DNA of 34,095 bases, taken from the NCBI GenBank assembly GCA_030611505.1, contig JAUWPO010000009.1, forward strand, positions 1-34,095, given 5' to 3'. Under the pieces are notes generated by a model. It had not been told where the DNA came from and made no database searches. It saw only the letters and a list, made by a program, of their open reading frames with translations. A program made the translations under genes and the position numbers. Below are positions 1 through 7,531 of the stretch, piece after piece; positions within the stretch are counted from its first letter, which is position 1, and each line of letters begins with the position of its first letter. Source of the DNA: Chloroflexota bacterium. Lineage in GTDB: Bacteria > Chloroflexota > Anaerolineae > Anaerolineales > UBA4823.

Positions 1-41
1 AATAATTCTGCTGGTAAGGTAAAATTGTTTTGGTAGGTCAT
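1..41 (-). CDS. IS256-like (mutator-type) transposase, N-terminal fragment cut by window edge
   Basis: Reading leftward from position 41, an ATG opens a frame that gives MTYQNNFTLPAEL and runs off the window. It is preceded by a strong Shine-Dalgarno (AAAGGAG, complement of 49-55) at 7 nt. The opening resembles the start of IS256-family transposases that I recall from Chloroflexota, which begin with an Asn-rich stretch and a Leu-Pro-x-Glu-Leu motif. Only 13 codons are visible, so the family call rests on this short resemblance and on the mobile-element context. Confidence 0.45.
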   Translation of the reverse strand, partial: MTYQNNFTLPAEL

Positions 42-152
42 GGTGTTACTCCTTTTGATTGTGTGATGACTTCCGAAAGGATACACCAGACCTACTACTT
101 TTGGTGAAAACTAGAATTTACAGAAAGAATGATACACCTACTGCCAAACCTC
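42..152 (-). mobile_element. Probable terminal region of the IS256-like element
   Basis: This is the non-coding stretch upstream of the truncated transposase. Read on the minus strand it holds two related words: AGTAGGTGTATC near the outer edge and AGTAGGTCTGGTGTATCC closer to the gene. Such subterminal repeats are common at IS ends. The exact outer boundary cannot be fixed because the other end of the element is outside the window. Confidence 0.35.
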
Positions 153-235
153 CATCATGTAAGTGAATTAACGCTGCACATATCAATAAAGTAGTCTGAG
201 CACGGGGATGAAACACAACTGCATCGCACCAATAA

Positions 236-291
236 GGTGACATTTTAGCTGAACAGTTAAGGGGTGTCATTTTCGCTGATAAATAACATAA
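236..291 (+). mobile_element. ISNCY/IS1202-like terminus, right-end orientation
   Basis: The sequence starting GGTGACATTTTAGCTGAACA aligns with the reverse complement of 33841-33896 over about 56 bp with about 8 mismatches. Inside it are two related subrepeats, GGTGACATTTT.GCTGAACAG and GGTGTCATTTTCGCTGA. The right-hand copy lies just before an HTH transposase, so by symmetry this copy is the distal end of an element whose body lies to the left. Between 153 and 235 I see nothing recognisable; it may be remnant IS interior. Confidence 0.7.
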
Positions 292-296
292 TAATT

Positions 297-329
297 ACAG
301 GTAATAATAACAAATAATAACAGGTAATA
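297..329. repeat. Two direct copies of ACAGGTAATA before the pth promoter
   Basis: ACAGGTAATA occurs at 297-306 and 320-329, a 23-bp period, in very AT-rich DNA directly upstream of the -35 hexamer at 330. It could be an operator or UP-like element, or simply AT-rich sequence outside the IS end. Confidence 0.35.
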
Positions 330-358
330 TTGACCCAAATTTCGCTCCGTGTTAAACT
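330..358 (+). promoter_or_regulatory. Promoter of pth-mfd
   Basis: TTGACC (330-335), a 17-bp spacer and TAAACT (353-358) form a good sigma-70-type promoter. The predicted start is near 365, leaving a leader of about 30 nt before the pth ATG. No clear Shine-Dalgarno precedes that ATG. Confidence 0.6.
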
Positions 359-394
359 AAACGATTGCCGTCTTATTAAGCTTAACATTCGAAA

Positions 395-1027
395 ATGAAA
401 AATCTTATTATGTTCTTACCGTTTCTAAGAAACAATGTGGACAATGAAAGGAAACTTCCTCTTCTAATTGTCGGGTTAGGAAACCCGGGTGCAGAATTCA
501 GGCACAATCGCCACAATGTTGGGTTTTTGCTTCTAGATTGTCTGGCAGACCGTCTGGGAGAATCCTTTTCACGCGTTGAATCAAACTCTTTGCTAACAAA
601 AGCAAAATACCAGGACAAGCGGCTGCTGTTAGCCAAACCTCAAACTTTTATGAACCTGTCCGGTCAGGCTGTTAGTCGACTTGTGAAATATTACAAAATT
701 CCTCTCGAGTCCCTATTAATCATTTATGATGATGTTGATCTGCCTCTCGAAAGTATTCGGATTCGCCCGAACGGGGGAGCTGGAGGTCATAAAGGGGTTG
801 CTTCCATCATCGAACGCCTTGGTACGAACGAATTCCCCCGTTTACGCTTAGGAATTGGCCGCCCATCAGGACGGAAAAACGCGGCCGTGCATGTCCTACA
901 AAATTTCACCAAAGAGGAAAATGTATTCCTTGAAGTAACGCTGGAACGAGCTGTTGATGCGGTCCTGGTATTTGTGTCCGCAGGTTTGGAGACAGCGATG
1001 AATAAATATAACGAAACCGTTCTTTGA
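395..1027 (+). CDS. pth: Peptidyl-tRNA hydrolase
   Basis: Cleaves the ester bond of peptidyl-tRNAs released from stalled ribosomes, recycling tRNA in the cytoplasm. The 210-aa product has the family landmarks in order: GLGNPG (Asn30), RHNVGF with the catalytic His40, FMNLSG (Asn87), YDDVDLP with Asp112, and GGAGGHKG near 127-134. The Asn normally found after the His in this last motif (E. coli Asn114) is Lys133 here. About 20 extra residues precede the usual start of the fold, but the next in-frame Met (residue 6) does not remove them, so I keep ATG 395. It is followed after 13 nt by mfd, in the same direction, so the two are probably cotranscribed. Confidence 0.93.
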   Translation: MKNLIMFLPFLRNNVDNERKLPLLIVGLGNPGAEFRHNRHNVGFLLLDCLADRLGESFSRVESNSLLTKAKYQDKRLLLAKPQTFMNLSGQAVSRLVKYYKIPLESLLIIYDDVDLPLESIRIRPNGGAGGHKGVASIIERLGTNEFPRLRLGIGRPSGRKNAAVHVLQNFTKEENVFLEVTLERAVDAVLVFVSAGLETAMNKYNETVL

Positions 1028-1040
1028 GAAACACTACTGT

Positions 1041-4000
1041 ATGTATTTAGACACCCTCATTAATTGCGTCGCTGAGTCCGCTCAAGCACTCTTTGCCAAA
1101 ATCCAGGCAGGCGAACCGCTGCCAGCATTGGGTCTGCGCCGTTCTGCCCGTTTACCTGTTTTAGCAGCAATTTATAAAGAGCTGCAGCGTCCAATTCTCC
1201 TGCTCACTGATAGAACAGACCGGGCATTAACGCTCGCTGAAGAGCTGTCTTTATGGTATCCAAGCCTGAATTACCAGCATTTTCCCGAACCAACACCACT
1301 TTTTTATGAAGATGCTGCCTGGGGAGAGACCACTCGGCGCGATCGCTTACTTTCGCTGACAGCACTTGCGGCATACCATATCCCAGGGGCGCGTGTCCCT
1401 GAAAACCCTCCTTTGATTATCGCCCCGGTGCGCGCCCTCATGACCCGCACCTTGCCTAGACGTGACTTCATGAAGTCGACACTCACTATCAAGGATGGAC
1501 AGATTTACCAGTTTGAAGGGTTGGTCCGCTCCTGCGTGGCTTTGGGATACGAAAGCGTCAATGCCGTGATTTCTCCCGGACAATTTGCCCGCCGGGGTGG
1601 GATTCTTGACCTCTGGCCTCCAGCCGAATCCCAGCCTGTGCGGCTGGAATTCTTTGGGGATGAGATCGAAACCACCCGCCGCTTTGATCCAACGACACAG
1701 CGAACAACCTCTAAACCAAAAAAAAATGGCTCCGAACCTGTCCTGGTGACCAGCGCTCGAGAATATCTCATCCCGGAAGATTTCCTATCCGCAGATAGTG
1801 AGAATGAGTACTCCGAATTTCACATACCAGTTCTCCACAAGAACGCAGCCAGTATATTTGACTACCTGTCCAATAATGCTCTGGTAGTCATCGATGACAA
1901 GCAAGCATTCGAAGACACGATCAACGAAGTTGAGGAAGGTGCAATAAACCTTCGACGAGAAAATATTGCGGAAGGAATTCTACCTGACCATTTTCCTATT
2001 CCATACCTTACATGGACAGAGATCCAGGATTCACTGAGTACTCATCAGTCTCTAGTTCTAGGTACTCCATCGCCCTCAGAAATTGATTTAAAAATATCGG
2101 ACAGCATACTTCAAGACCAGACTATCTACTTATTGTCAGATAATTTCGCACTTGGACCACGATTTGGTGGGCATCTAAAACATGTATTGGAATATCTTTC
2201 GGACCTCGTTACCAACGGAGATCATCTGATTGTCGTTTCTCGGCAATCTGCTCGCCTGGAGGAACTCTGGAGCGAACAGAAAATCCAATCCGAAAATGGT
2301 GTCCTGGATTTTATTGAGGGCAGTTTAACAGAAGGTTGGATTTTTAACCCTCCGGGTTGCTCCCCTGTCCACCTGCTGACCGATGGTGAAATATTCGGCT
2401 GGCGACGACCCGAACTGCGCCGGCGCGCCCGCCCAATAGTAGAAGCCCCCGAAGCAGGATATACGGATTTTTTATCTGGCGATTGGGTTGTCCACGTAGA
2501 TCATGGCATCGGTCGCTTCGTAGGACTGGTTCAGCGTAATGTGGATGGTTTGGAGCGGGAGTACTTATGTGTTGAATATGCAAATGAAGCTCAACTATAC
2601 GTCCCAGTCCACCAAGCTGACCGTCTGACACGCTACGTTGGTACTAATAGACGCTCTCCTACACCCAGCCGGCTGGGCGGTACCGAATGGAGAAAAACCA
2701 GGACGCGAGTTAAAGAAGCGGTTCAAGAAGTGGCAAAGGATTTGCTAATTCTTTATGCACAGCGCAGCATGGTCCAGGGTTTTTCGTTCAACCCAGACAC
2801 CACTTGGCAGCAAGAACTGGAAGCCAGTTTCCCGTACATCGAGACCGAAGACCAAACCCGTGCTCTGGTTGAAGTCAAGAATGATATGCAGAGCGATCAG
2901 CCGATGGATCGACTGATTTGCGGCGACGTCGGTTATGGAAAAACCGAGGTTGCACTCAGGGCAGCATTTAAAGCCGTGCTGGATGGCAAGCAAGTCGCGG
3001 TGTTAGTCCCCACAACTGTATTGGCTCAACAGCATTTCAACACTTTTAGACAGCGTCTTGCCGCCTTCCCGGTCGTAATAGAGATGCTATCGCGTTTCCG
3101 TACACCACAACAGCAGCGAGATATATTATCTCACCTTTCGAGTGGAAGAATCGACATTCTGATTGGTACACATCGCCTATTCTCATCGGACGTAGAATTT
3201 AAGGATTTGGGATTACTTATTATAGATGAGGAACAGCGATTTGGAGTAACTCATAAAGAAACCCTAAAGAAAATGCGCACCGAAGTGGATGTGCTCACCC
3301 TCACTGCAACACCCATCCCGCGCACACTTTATTTGGCACTTAGTGGAATCCGTGATATCTCCACGATTAACACCCCCCCTGAGGAACGGCTGCCAATTGT
3401 GACTCATGTTGGGCCATACTCCACTCGCTTGATACGGCAGGCGATTTTGCGGGAGCTTGAACGCGGCGGTCAGGTTTTCTTTGTACATAATAGAGTTCAG
3501 ACAATTGGAGCGATGAAGTCTCATCTGAATCATCTTGTACCTGAAGCCCATATTTCGATCGCCCACGGACAGATGCCTGAATTAGAATTATCCAAAAGGA
3601 TGGAGCAGTTTACTGAAGGAGAAGTTGACGTCCTCTTGAGTACTTCCATCATTGAATCAGGGTTGGACATTCCAAATGCGAACACACTAATCGTTGACCG
3701 CGCTGATACATTCGGACTCGCACAGCTATACCAGCTACGCGGCCGTGTTGGCAGGGGGGCGCAAAGAGCTTATGCTTACTTCTTCCGTCACAACAGAAAA
3801 ACTCCCACTCCTGAAGGTCGACAAAGGTTGGAAACTATCGCTGAAAGTACCCAACTAGGGGCAGGATTTTCAATTGCCATGCGTGATCTCGAAATTCGTG
3901 GAACCGGTGATATCCTTGGAACCCGGCAGCACGGGCACGTTGCAGCGGTCGGGTTCTATCTATATACACGCTTGCTTGCTGAGGCGGTGAAGCGTCTTCA

Positions 4001-4484
4001 CCTTGGACAAGATATCCCTGCCCCAATCTTAAGTTCAACAGGTTACCCGAGTTTTAGTTTCGTAAATGTAGATCTGCCCATGGCTATAGGTTTGCCTGTC
4101 GATTATGTTCCAGATAAAAATGTTCGTCTAGGTCTATACCGGCGGATGGCTGATCTGAGAACACTGGAAGAGGTCGAAGCGCTTATAGAAGAATTTAACG
4201 ACCGCTTTGGTTCCCCTCCTGAAACTGTGCATAACCTCTTTTACCAATTAAAGATTAAACTTCTAAGTGAACGAGACGGTATGTCCTCTCTGACCGTAGA
4301 GAACGGGCAGCTCGTAATGCGCTTTCCCAGCGATGAAATCCCTGCCTCCCTGCCCGATCTTGGTCCAAAAGTGCGGATCGGAAAGACAGCTCTATGGATG
4401 CCGTATAAATCGTTGCCAGATTGGCAAAACGAGCTCGTAAACGTGCTATTGGCTCTGCAGTCAAACAATGTGAACGTAAACTAG
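1041..4484 (+). CDS. mfd: Transcription-repair coupling factor Mfd
   Basis: ATP-driven translocase that removes RNA polymerase stalled at DNA lesions and recruits UvrA for nucleotide excision repair. At 1147 aa it is full length. Visible in order are the UvrB-like N-terminal module, the RNA-polymerase-interacting domain (GDWVVHVDHGIGRFVGL), and the RecG-like helicase core with Walker A GDVGYGKTE, the DEEQ box, TATPIPRT and QLRGRVGR. The C-terminal regulatory domain ends with a VEALIEEFNDRFG segment. It starts 13 nt after pth and has no obvious Shine-Dalgarno. The pth-mfd pairing is common in bacteria. No frameshift or missing motif was seen. Confidence 0.97.
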   Translation: MYLDTLINCVAESAQALFAKIQAGEPLPALGLRRSARLPVLAAIYKELQRPILLLTDRTDRALTLAEELSLWYPSLNYQHFPEPTPLFYEDAAWGETTRRDRLLSLTALAAYHIPGARVPENPPLIIAPVRALMTRTLPRRDFMKSTLTIKDGQIYQFEGLVRSCVALGYESVNAVISPGQFARRGGILDLWPPAESQPVRLEFFGDEIETTRRFDPTTQRTTSKPKKNGSEPVLVTSAREYLIPEDFLSADSENEYSEFHIPVLHKNAASIFDYLSNNALVVIDDKQAFEDTINEVEEGAINLRRENIAEGILPDHFPIPYLTWTEIQDSLSTHQSLVLGTPSPSEIDLKISDSILQDQTIYLLSDNFALGPRFGGHLKHVLEYLSDLVTNGDHLIVVSRQSARLEELWSEQKIQSENGVLDFIEGSLTEGWIFNPPGCSPVHLLTDGEIFGWRRPELRRRARPIVEAPEAGYTDFLSGDWVVHVDHGIGRFVGLVQRNVDGLEREYLCVEYANEAQLYVPVHQADRLTRYVGTNRRSPTPSRLGGTEWRKTRTRVKEAVQEVAKDLLILYAQRSMVQGFSFNPDTTWQQELEASFPYIETEDQTRALVEVKNDMQSDQPMDRLICGDVGYGKTEVALRAAFKAVLDGKQVAVLVPTTVLAQQHFNTFRQRLAAFPVVIEMLSRFRTPQQQRDILSHLSSGRIDILIGTHRLFSSDVEFKDLGLLIIDEEQRFGVTHKETLKKMRTEVDVLTLTATPIPRTLYLALSGIRDISTINTPPEERLPIVTHVGPYSTRLIRQAILRELERGGQVFFVHNRVQTIGAMKSHLNHLVPEAHISIAHGQMPELELSKRMEQFTEGEVDVLLSTSIIESGLDIPNANTLIVDRADTFGLAQLYQLRGRVGRGAQRAYAYFFRHNRKTPTPEGRQRLETIAESTQLGAGFSIAMRDLEIRGTGDILGTRQHGHVAAVGFYLYTRLLAEAVKRLHLGQDIPAPILSSTGYPSFSFVNVDLPMAIGLPVDYVPDKNVRLGLYRRMADLRTLEEVEALIEEFNDRFGSPPETVHNLFYQLKIKLLSERDGMSSLTVENGQLVMRFPSDEIPASLPDLGPKVRIGKTALWMPYKSLPDWQNELVNVLLALQSNNVNVN

Positions 4485-4600
4485 TGCCAATAAGTGAGCA
4501 GGTCAGTACTACCTAGTAAATATAACCCTAATGAAACGCATAGAAATCCATCAAAAGGAGATTCTCCGCACCACACGGAATGACCGACAGTAGAGACCGC

Positions 4601-4651
4601 TGGGCAGTAAAGAGCACTGGGCAGTAAAGAGCACTGGGCAGTAAAGAGCAC
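4601..4651. repeat. Three exact tandem copies of a 17-bp unit
   Basis: TGGGCAGTAAAGAGCAC is repeated three times without mismatch (4601-4617, 4618-4634, 4635-4651), ending directly at the extended -10 element at 4652. It occupies the place where a -35 region would lie. It may be an operator array or a variable-number repeat. The rest of the 4485-4668 gap shows nothing clear. Confidence 0.9.
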
Positions 4652-4660
4652 TGCTATAAT
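4652..4660 (+). promoter_or_regulatory. Extended -10 promoter of the sugar transferase gene
   Basis: TGCTATAAT is a perfect extended -10 (TGnTATAAT). No good -35 is present, because the 17-bp repeats occupy that position. Transcription should start about 7 nt downstream, essentially at the TTG start codon at 4669, so the mRNA would be leaderless. Confidence 0.6.
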
Positions 4661-4668
4661 TATTCAAT

Positions 4669-5361
4669 TTGACTGATCAATCTAATGTTTCTAATAACTA
4701 TCAAACACTGGATAAATCTAAAACAATAATTATGTTTCCTGATGGAATTCCATATTCCAAACGTTTTTTTGACCTTCTTTTCACCTCTATCGGTTTGGTG
4801 ATTATCTCACCCGTTCTAGCCATCATCGCTATTCTCGTCCGGATGACTCACGGTAAACCCATTCTTTTTCATCAGATTCGCCCTGGCTATTTGGGTAAAC
4901 CATTCTGTAACTTAAAATTCCGCACTATGTTAGATACGCGTGACGCCAATGGAAACCTGCTTCCTGACGATGAACGGATAACTCCCTTGGGTCACTTCCT
5001 GCGCGTCACAAGTTTGGATGAACTACCCGAGTTATTTAACGTTATACGCGGCGAGATGAGTCTGGTTGGGCCGCGTCCGCTGCTTCTGGAATACCTCGAT
5101 CGCTATACAACCGAACAAGCCCGCCGGCACGAAGTCTTACCCGGGATAACCGGTTGGGCGCAAGTCAATGGACGCAATATCCTTACTTGGGAGGACAAAT
5201 TTCGATACGATGTGTGGTATGTAGATCACAGATCACTGGGGCTCGATATTAATATCTTGTGGATAACATTCTGGAAGGTCCTCAAACGGGAAGGGATAAG
5301 CCAACCGGGTCATGCCACTGCGGAGAAATTTATGGGGAGTAAAGAGCAACCCGACGAATAA
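4669..5361 (+). CDS. PglC/WbaP-type sugar-1-phosphate transferase (monotopic phosphoglycosyltransferase)
   Basis: Transfers a sugar 1-phosphate from a nucleotide sugar to undecaprenyl phosphate at the inner face of the membrane, the first committed step of glycan assembly. The 230-aa protein has a short tail, one hydrophobic segment (about 31-57) and then the family blocks: PILFHQIRPG, LKFRTM, SLDELPELFNVIRGEMSLVGPRP split over the catalytic Asp-Glu dyad in DELPEL, and PGITGWAQVNGRN. Its length fits the small PglC-type class rather than large WbaP proteins. TTG 4669 is chosen because it lies 8 nt after a strong -10 element; ATG 4732 is an alternative with no Shine-Dalgarno. Neighbouring PglD- and PglE-like genes suggest the substrate is an acylated amino sugar. 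Confidence 0.9.
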   Translation: MTDQSNVSNNYQTLDKSKTIIMFPDGIPYSKRFFDLLFTSIGLVIISPVLAIIAILVRMTHGKPILFHQIRPGYLGKPFCNLKFRTMLDTRDANGNLLPDDERITPLGHFLRVTSLDELPELFNVIRGEMSLVGPRPLLLEYLDRYTTEQARRHEVLPGITGWAQVNGRNILTWEDKFRYDVWYVDHRSLGLDINILWITFWKVLKREGISQPGHATAEKFMGSKEQPDE

Positions 5362-5392
5362 ATAGACCATCAGCTTGATTTTAACGCCTAGA

Positions 5393-5419
5393 TTGACCAG
5401 CAAGGTTTTATGCTATACT
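5393..5419 (+). promoter_or_regulatory. Promoter of the E1-alpha gene
   Basis: TTGACC (5393-5398), a 15-bp spacer and the extended -10 TGCTATACT (5411-5419) precede the ATG at 5428 by exactly 8 nt, the same spacing as the promoter at 4652-4660. The predicted transcript begins at or next to the start codon, and there is no Shine-Dalgarno, so a leaderless mRNA is likely. Confidence 0.6.
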
Positions 5420-5427
5420 TCACCGCA

Positions 5428-6348
5428 ATGTCTGACGACAATACACTTTACGAAGATTTGTTACGAATCCGTCGTTTTGAAGAAGCAGTCCTGGACAACT
5501 TCCCAAAGGGCGTTTTTTTTGGCACCACCCACACCTATCTCGGTCAGGAAGCAAACGCGGTGGGGGTTTTGGATGACATCCACTCAGGAGACATAGTCTT
5601 CAGCAACCATCGCGGTCACGGGCACTTCCTCGCTTATGGAGGAGATATTCGATCGCTTTTTGCCGAGTTAATGGGAAAAACAACCGGTGTATGCGGCGGG
5701 CGCGGCGGCTCTCAACACTTACAGTGGCAAAATTTTTACTCCAATGGCGTACAGGGTGGAATCATCCCGATTGCTACTGGTATGGCTCTGGCTGAAAAAC
5801 GAAAATACAGTGACGCAATCGTGATCGCCTTCATGGGCGATGGCACTCTGGGTGAAGGTGTGGTTTATGAAGCGTTAAATATGGCTTCCTTATGGCAGGC
5901 TCCGATCTTATTCGTCCTGGAAAACAACCGCATAGCACAGACCACTCCAATTGAGATGGCAGTCGCAGGAGACATTTCGGCTCGTTTCAAGGCGTTTAAC
6001 ATAATGGTTCGCGAATTAGATTCTAGTGACGTGAAAGAGATACTGCCGGTAGCCGCTGAACTTATTGCGGAAGTACGGTCTTTGAAATCGCCGCGCACAT
6101 TAATCCTGAACACGTACCGCTTTGGACCCCACTCAAAGGGAGATGATATACGGGATAAGCACGAAATCGACCAATTACGGGTGGAGCGTGATCCGATCCT
6201 TATTCACGCCCACCGATTGGATTCAAACCACAAAGAAGCTATTGAATTGAAAGTTGAAAAGTATATTCAAGAAGCATTCAATCAGGCTCTCGCGGATCCT
6301 CTCCCTGATGCAAGTAAAGCTCTCACCGGATCTATTAACCATCAATAA
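5428..6348 (+). CDS. Thiamine-diphosphate-dependent 2-oxoacid dehydrogenase E1, alpha subunit
   Basis: Catalyses, with the beta subunit, decarboxylation of a 2-oxoacid and reductive acylation of a lipoyl arm. The 306-aa protein carries the ThDP/Mg motif GDGTLGEG...ENN (GDG 137-139, NN 166-167), the HRGHG active-site segment (His61) and an acidic loop with TYRFGPHSKGDD. It is slightly shorter than typical pyruvate dehydrogenase E1-alpha. The ORF track starts at 5410, but that ATG overlaps the -10 element, so ATG 5428 is preferred. The substrate cannot be read from sequence. The beta subunit and a lipoyl protein follow at once; no E3 (dihydrolipoamide dehydrogenase) or classical E2 catalytic gene is nearby. 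It probably serves the sugar locus rather than central metabolism. Confidence 0.88.
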   Translation: MSDDNTLYEDLLRIRRFEEAVLDNFPKGVFFGTTHTYLGQEANAVGVLDDIHSGDIVFSNHRGHGHFLAYGGDIRSLFAELMGKTTGVCGGRGGSQHLQWQNFYSNGVQGGIIPIATGMALAEKRKYSDAIVIAFMGDGTLGEGVVYEALNMASLWQAPILFVLENNRIAQTTPIEMAVAGDISARFKAFNIMVRELDSSDVKEILPVAAELIAEVRSLKSPRTLILNTYRFGPHSKGDDIRDKHEIDQLRVERDPILIHAHRLDSNHKEAIELKVEKYIQEAFNQALADPLPDASKALTGSINHQ

Positions 6349-6439
6349 CTTTGACTGTATGAACAGTAGACTCGTTCCATTTCATTGTCCCTTTTTATTA
6401 TATTTTCCCCTATCCCATTAAATTTATCCCTTAATTCCT

Positions 6440-7498
6440 ATGCCAACAGTTTTATACGCCCTCAACGCCGCCCTGCAGAATGCACTCGCTTCAGATGAAC
6501 GCGTTGTTATTATGGGAGAAGATATCCTGGATCCCTATGGGGGTGCATTCAAAGTAACACGTGGTCTATCGGACTCATTCCCGGACCGAGTGATCACAAC
6601 TCCAATATCCGAAGCTGGTATAGTAGGCATAGCCGCCGGAATGGCATTGCGCGGATTGCTTCCGGTTGTAGAGATAATGTTTGGAGATTTCATCACTCTG
6701 ATCGCAGATCAAGTAATAAACCATGCCGCTAAATTCCGCTGGATGTATAACGACCAGGTTAGGGTTCCAATCGTAATCCGGACTCCCATGGGTGGCAGGC
6801 GGGGTTATGGTCCAACTCATAGCCAAACCATGGAAAAATTTTTTATCGGTGTACCAGGTCTGAGGGTTCTCGCCCCCAATACGTTTAGCGATCCAGGCGA
6901 TTTATTGTCAAAAGCAATTTTTGAAGACAATGATCCGGTTCTGTTCATCGAGAATAAATTGCTTTATTTGAACACAATACATGACAGCAACCGCTTATCG
7001 GAGTTTGAATTCTTCGAACAAACCCCGGAGCCGAATTTTTACCATCATTCCAAGCACAATGGCACAATAGCGGATCTTTCGAACAACTATGCTCCGACCT
7101 GCATGCTTTCGCTACGAGATGCTCCTCCACCAGTATTAACAATAGCAGCATACGGGTATATATCAGAATTCGCATATCAAGCTGCATTAAATCTGGCTTA
7201 CGAATACGAAGTCTTTACCGAACTGGTCTACCCCACCCAATTATCTCCCTGCGATATGGGAGCGATCCTTTCATCGACCAAGCGCACTGGACGGCTGTTG
7301 GTCGTTGAAGAAGGCACACATAATCTCGGATGGGGAGCAGAAGTAATCGCGCAAACCGCTGAAAACCTTGGTTCTCGCCTGCTAAGCGCACGACGTATTG
7401 CTGCCTTAAATCTGCCGATTCCAGCTAGCGGTCCTCTCGAAGAAGCCGTATTGCCCGGGATTGAGCATATAATACAGGCAGCCCAAAAGATGGTATAA
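6440..7498 (+). CDS. Thiamine-diphosphate-dependent 2-oxoacid dehydrogenase E1, beta subunit
   Basis: Partner of the E1-alpha subunit in an alpha2beta2 enzyme. The 352-aa protein shows IMGEDI near residue 25, the ThDP-activating Glu58 in PISEAGIVG, GYGPTHSQ around 125, and the C-terminal transketolase domain with a VVEEG segment. Compared with standard E1-beta there is an extra polar stretch of roughly 40 residues between the IENKLLY segment and TIAAYG. The 91-nt gap after E1-alpha has no Shine-Dalgarno before ATG 6440. Its neighbour downstream is the lipoyl-acyltransferase fusion, its likely acyl acceptor. Function as an E1 is secure; the 2-oxoacid used is unknown. Confidence 0.88.
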   Translation: MPTVLYALNAALQNALASDERVVIMGEDILDPYGGAFKVTRGLSDSFPDRVITTPISEAGIVGIAAGMALRGLLPVVEIMFGDFITLIADQVINHAAKFRWMYNDQVRVPIVIRTPMGGRRGYGPTHSQTMEKFFIGVPGLRVLAPNTFSDPGDLLSKAIFEDNDPVLFIENKLLYLNTIHDSNRLSEFEFFEQTPEPNFYHHSKHNGTIADLSNNYAPTCMLSLRDAPPPVLTIAAYGYISEFAYQAALNLAYEYEVFTELVYPTQLSPCDMGAILSSTKRTGRLLVVEEGTHNLGWGAEVIAQTAENLGSRLLSARRIAALNLPIPASGPLEEAVLPGIEHIIQAAQKMV

Positions 7499-7531
7499 AA
7501 ACTTTCGGTTTTCAAAATAAAATGACCTGGA

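Noticed and set aside
4601-4651. CRISPR array
   Set aside because: The copies are directly adjacent without spacers, only 17 bp long and no cas genes are present.
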